Made by a program: the position numbers and the translations under genes. DNA of 11,437 nt, taken from NCBI GenBank assembly GCA_001584585.1, contig LSYV01000011.1, positions 2,133,797-2,145,233 on the forward strand, given 5' to 3'. Shown here one piece after another: positions 7,880-11,437 of the stretch. Source of the stretch: Gonium pectorale (taxonomy: Eukaryota > Chlorophyta > Chlorophyceae > Chlamydomonadales > Volvocaceae). Within the stretch, counting starts at the first letter, position 1, and each line of letters opens with the position of its first letter. The notes beneath the pieces were generated by a model. It saw only the letters and a program-made list of their open reading frames with translations, was not told the DNA's origin and ran no database searches.

Positions 7880-8961
7880 TCCAATTCAACCGCGCAAACG
7901 TGAGGTTGCTCCCCCAGTGGGCACCCCAGACCGTCTGTGTCAAGGCAGCCCCGCGTACGGCGCGGGACCAACAGCGCACGGGTGGGTGGGCGGCGGGGGC
8001 GGATACACGGGGCACCGTCCCGGCATAGGGACACACCCCAGCACGGATCGAAAAGCACAAACGGCAGAAGAGACAGGGCGAACCGAATCAACCTACCGTA
8101 CTGGCCTGCCGTACGACGTGCGGCACATGCACACACTGCTAAGGGTGGCGCGGAGGGTGTGCGCCTGTGCGGGGTTCCCGAATCCGATGCCTCCCCACAG
8201 TCTGCCCCATCGCCGCGGAGTTGCTTGCTGTGATGGAGGACGGGGCAGATGCTCGGTGCAGCAAGGCCCACCTCCGGTTGTGTGTCTCGCCGAACGCGGG
8301 TCGGGCTTAGAGGCATGTGTGGGATATAGTGGTACTGGCGATGCTCATTAGCCTGGAACGGGTGCGGCGCTCCGTGCGCGCGTCAGCAGTTTCCTCCTGG
8401 CCTCTGCCACTCCTCGCTGCTGATCGTGCTGTGAGGCTTTGCCGACCTGGGACGCCGTAGAAGGGATGGGACGGTGTGCCGGACTTGTGGGGAGTGGCCG
8501 GACTCTCCCTGCCTTGTTTCACGTTGTTCACCTGCTTGCCGGTCACCCTGGGTTGGGCCGGATTGGGGAGGGGAGATCGACATGGCGAGCACGGCGTCGA
8601 GTCACGCACCTCTGCCACAAGCACGGCAGTATGGGTTGCGAGCTGTGGGTCACCAACAGGGCGCTGCTGCTGCTGGCGACGAATGCGGACTTGGTGCCGA
8701 CTACGGATCAAGGCATGGTACGGACTAGGAGCAGCAAGGACTGGGTGAGGACCACGGAAAGGGAACTGAGGACTTGGACTTGAGGACACGGAGTGGGGTG
8801 TGGCCCACCGACTGGGTTGCGGACCAGACGGACTGGGACATCCTGTGATGGAAGCACACCAGGGCTCCCCGCCAGTGCATTATACCCACACGACTGACCC
8901 ATGGGCCTGCCGCCGGTGCGCACGTGTTGCGTAGGCCATACATGCAAGAGCCCACACGAAC
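7880..8961. other. Long gene-free stretch between the LINE remnant and the H1 fragment
   Basis: No gene, RNA or clear element end was found. Plus- and minus-strand frames of up to about 190 codons are open but lack domains or sensible composition. At 8690-8850 the pentamer GGACT and its close variants recur irregularly (for example near 8724, 8739, 8771 and 8777). A similar GGACTGGGRAC wording occurs near the left end of both dispersed repeats (4966-4998 and 10407-10439), so this may be another decayed part of that family. Confidence 0.35.
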
Positions 8962-9206
8962 GCTCTCTCTAACTCCTGGCGAGTTCAACCAGCCACCCAG
9001 GCTCTCTCCTCGACTTAGACCCTGGCCACAATGGCAAGCCCTGCTCCCGCACCCGCTCTCAAGCAGACCGAAAAGAAGCGCAAGGCGCCCCCCACCCCAC
9101 CCTCCGTATATTGTTATGCCACCACGACGCTGAAGGAACGCGATGGCAACTCGCTCCCGGCTATCAAGAAGCAGATTGAGGCCAAGTATGGAAAGGTGCG
9201 ACCCAC
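8962..9206 (+). pseudogene. Truncated histone H1 pseudogene (5' UTR, exon 1, start of intron 1)
   Basis: This matches 3045-3301 of the intact H1: the 5' UTR (CTCTAACTCCTG, CAACCAGCCACCCAGGCTCTC), the ATG at 9031, exon 1 to 9195, and the splice donor with GTGCGACCCAC. Similarity then stops; exons 2 and 3 and a plus-strand stem-loop are absent. Exon 1 is 165 bases instead of 174. One base is gained within about 9088-9103 and ten are lost near 9117-9123, so the frame is thrown off and restored. As a result the residues [14 protein letters not shown] become PPTPPSVYCYA, and helix 1 of the winged helix is lost. [20 protein letters not shown] follows intact. The frame ends at 9274-9276 in unrelated sequence. 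The TATA-like box and shared upstream element of H1 are not found upstream. Confidence 0.9.
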
Positions 9207-9268
9207 AACCTTGTTCACCGGTCGTCTGCCCTTTCTAATGAAGGTGGGATGGTTGTATCCAATGAGAT

Positions 9269-9284
9269 GGTGTTGAAAAACACC
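9269..9284 (-). terminator. Isolated histone 3' stem-loop on the minus strand
   Basis: On the minus strand this reads GGTGTT-TTTC-AACACC, identical to the H1 and H4 stem-loops and preceded by ACAACCC as a typical 5' flank. No histone coding sequence precedes it. In H1 and H4 the stop lies 65-68 bases before the stem, which here would be near 9350, and that region holds only the H4 upstream sequence. It is probably the last trace of a divergent partner gene. Confidence 0.85.
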
Positions 9285-9364
9285 GGGTTGTGGTTAGCGA
9301 AAAATGAATGGCGCCATGTGTCAATTATTAAGGGCAAGAGTCTTGGGGCGGTTGGTACTGCGGT

Positions 9365-9388
9365 GGTTACCCGGTGAGCGACGGTTAG
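9365..9388 (+). promoter_or_regulatory. Putative histone upstream element of the H4 gene
   Basis: GGTTACCCGGTGAGCGAC then GGTTAG matches the block at 2935-2962 upstream of H1 apart from a 3-base gap and a few substitutions. It ends 144 bases before the H4 start codon. Function is inferred from the similarity alone. Confidence 0.45.
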
Positions 9389-9426
9389 CCCAATACTGTG
9401 AGCGAGCAGCGCTCCTGCCGTGCTAG

Positions 9427-9843
<417 letters not shown>

Positions 9844-9908
9844 GCGGCTTGCTCTCCTGCTCTCGCCATGAGCTGGGATGGGACTGATACCCCACCATAC
9901 TAAAACCC

Positions 9909-9924
9909 GGTGTTTTTCAACACC
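9909..9924 (+). terminator. Histone mRNA 3' stem-loop of H4
   Basis: GGTGTT-TTTC-AACACC begins 65 bases after the H4 stop, with the same flanks as H1 (AACCC or AACC before, ACCACCA after). A TGGGGC block also follows both stem-loops within about 15 bases. Confidence 0.92.
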
Positions 9925-9929
9925 ACCAA

Positions 9930-10349
9930 ATCGTGTGGGGCTGGGGATATTACCGCTTGGTCTGATGTATTGCCGTTACCGGGGCTGATGCGCACGACTC
10001 TCGAGTCGGCTTCTGATTGTACCTACTAGAATGACGCTTGTATTTCGCTTGGAATGCCGAAGCGCTTTCCATGTTTCTCTCAAGGTCCCTCCCAGCATGG
10101 GTCTGCTCCTTGGTCGGTGGTCCGACGGGCTGGAGCTGCGGGCTCATGGGGCGGGTTGCTGCCATGCTGGGCATGGATGAGGTGACGCGCACTAGATTCG
10201 CTGGATATGTCTCGTACTGGTGTCATCACGGCAGCCCTAACTGGAAAGCAGCAGCAACAGTATGCGTGCCAGCGACGGTGCCAGATGCTGCCTGTGTCCC
10301 TCCCGTATGTATTTGTTGTACAACGTGTAAGCTATAACAACAACCTCGT
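9930..10349. other. Spacer between H4 and repeat copy 2, no gene recognised
   Basis: No coding feature is convincing. A TGTAA occurs at 10326-10330 just after a palindrome TTGTACAA, and could be the poly(A) signal of some lost transcript or of the flanking element. Otherwise the stretch looks like plain spacer. Confidence 0.35.
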
Positions 10350-10960
10350 CCTGTAATCTCCCCACCAGACTCACATCCAGCACACAATTCGGACAGCGAC
10401 CAAGCACGGACTGGGAACCACAGACTGCGGACTGGGGACCGACCACACGAGGACAGGCCCGAGGCTCCTGTGCAGTCGGCACCCCAGCGCTCCGTACCGT
10501 CGGCCCAGGCGCCGCCAACCGGGGTGCCAGCAGGCAGGGTAGCCGCCCGATCCGCCTCCAGCGAGGCGCCAGCAGCCCTACCCGCGAGTTCCGCCCCTTA
10601 GCAGGCGACACCTCCGCCACAGACCCGTCAGCAACACCAGCAGCGGCAGCCACACGCGTCGCAGCGGCCGAAGCAAGGGAAGCAGCTCCCGCCGCCATCC
10701 TCGCCGTCACCGTCCAAGTGCCCCGGGCCACCTGCCACCGCAACTGGCGACCTTGCAACCAAACCGGGCGGTGGGAGGGCGGTGGGTCCGGATAGGAGCG
10801 CCTTCCTGCATGAACGTTGACCCATTGCGGGGGCGGCGGCCGGTGGAGGCACTCCACGGCGGCCGCGGCACCCAAGCGCTCTAGAGCAGCACCGCAGGGT
10901 TGCGGCCTGGGTTCCTATTGGGTGGGGCCGGACGTCAACGAGCACCACCGGCGGCGCCTC
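10350..10960 (+). repeat. Dispersed repeat, copy 2 (probable transposable-element fragment)
   Basis: Same orientation and extent as 4910-5537. The plus-strand frame equivalent to copy 1 (RPEAPVQSAPQRSVPSAQAP) reaches a TAG (in the CCCCTTAGCAGG context near 10600) after small indels, so this copy is decayed if it was coding. Bases 10718-10792 are the reverse complement of copy 1 bases 5284-5359. Bases 10897-10953 match copy 1 bases 5477-5533 with one mismatch. Confidence 0.75.
10718..10792 (-). repeat. Inverted 75-base segment inside repeat copy 2
   Basis: Aligned to the reverse complement of 5284-5359, I count about 64 of 76 positions identical with one gap, similar to the direct flanks. The clearest stretch contains ACCGGGCGGTGGGAGGG followed, after one mismatch, by GGTGGGTCCGGA. 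Sequence on both sides aligns in direct orientation. Confidence 0.75.
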
Positions 10961-11019
10961 TCTCTGCCTGTAACCTTTTCTCACAGAAATAAAACCACAA
11001 TAACAACAAGACTCCGCTA

Positions 11020-11285
11020 CCACATATTCGTACGCGGACAGGCTAGGCGCGCGGTGGCGGTTGCCACACGTGACTGGTACGCCCCGCGAGTTCCCCTGCA
11101 TAGGCCGGGGTTACACTTTACCAATGGGCATTGGATGGCTTATCCGGTGCACTGCACAACTGTGATGGCGCCTAGCCTGCACCAGACGCTCACGCCCTTC
11201 CGGTGGGGGTGTTGGGAGACGGAAGTCAATCGCCCCAACGGGCGGGCTAGTTCTGGAACCTACAGACAATGCTGGCCTGCTGCAG
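11020..11285 (+). pseudogene. Short LINE fragment (zinc-binding region), frameshifted
   Basis: This is a second, plus-strand copy of the LINE region that lies on the minus strand at about 6940-7200. In one frame 11052-11096 reads RWRLPHVTGTPREFP, matching RWRLPHVTGAPRDFP there. In another frame 11198-11239 reads FRWGCWETEVNRPN, matching FRLGCWETEVNRPN. The frames differ, a TGA falls between them, and the following CxxC zinc ligands are degraded (RQCW). Both ends are truncated. It starts about 60 bases after repeat copy 2 and ends about 75 bases before a histone stem-loop. Confidence 0.75.
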
Positions 11286-11359
11286 TAAAAAGTGTGCAGT
11301 CCGCAGCTCCAAACTGCTTTGCCCTTAGCATCAGAACCCGCCCGCCCGTATAAAGTAGT

Positions 11360-11375
11360 GGTGTTTAAAAACACC
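11360..11375 (-). terminator. Histone 3' stem-loop on the minus strand; gene lies beyond the right edge
   Basis: The minus strand reads GGTGTT-TTTA-AACACC with the usual 5' flank AAACCC. The loop differs from the other three by C to A in the fourth position. Since the stop precedes the stem by 65-68 bases in H1 and H4, the stop of this gene should fall about 3-6 bases outside the window. Which histone it is cannot be told. Confidence 0.75.
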
Positions 11376-11437
11376 GGGTTTGAGTTTGGCTCAAGAGAGC
11401 TGTTGCCCGAAGGGGCCGTGAAAGGAAGAGGGGCTCC

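Noticed and set aside
7831..8316. Minus-strand open frame of 161 codons upstream of the LINE remnant, considered as the catalytic half of the reverse transcriptase
   Set aside because: No YxDD or other reverse transcriptase core motif is visible, so the LINE is taken to be truncated near 7870.

Overview
The window looks like nuclear DNA of a volvocine green alga, that is, a relative of Volvox, Gonium or Chlamydomonas. The evidence is high GC content, short exons broken by introns of roughly 100 to 1000 bases, a TGTAA polyadenylation signal, and a two-intron linker histone H1. There is also an intronless H4 with the green-algal residues TRTVLKTF and RDSVTY, and histone mRNA 3' stem-loops of the form GGTGTT-TTTC-AACACC.

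Layout: 1-2545 (+) holds the last three exons of an Ala/Glu/Arg-rich coiled-coil protein I cannot name. Its two long introns contain small tandem repeats, and its 3' UTR ends near 2785. Bases 2935-4200 hold a complete histone H1 gene with promoter, three exons and 3' stem-loop. Bases 4217-8960 are a gene-poor stretch of decayed mobile elements. It contains an unidentified repeat family (copy 1, 4910-5537), a possible DIRS-like retroelement remnant (about 5700-5890, weak), and a 5'-truncated LINE (non-LTR retrotransposon) end on the minus strand (about 7870-6722). Bases 8962-9206 are a second H1 copy reduced to the 5' UTR, exon 1 and the first bases of intron 1. An isolated minus-strand histone stem-loop follows at 9269-9284, and then an intact H4 gene at 9532-9843 with its own stem-loop. 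Bases 10350-10960 are copy 2 of the same repeat family, followed by a frameshifted LINE fragment (about 11020-11285). A minus-strand histone stem-loop at 11360-11375 implies another histone gene just beyond the right edge.

In short, this is a histone gene cluster colonised and partly eroded by retroelements. H1 and H4 share a 3' processing signal and a similar upstream sequence block, as expected for S-phase co-regulation. No previously undescribed enzyme or defence system is visible. The points most worth a second look are the 76-base inversion between the two repeat copies, the isolated histone stem-loop next to H4, the H1 fragment with two compensating indels, and the shared H1/H4 upstream block.
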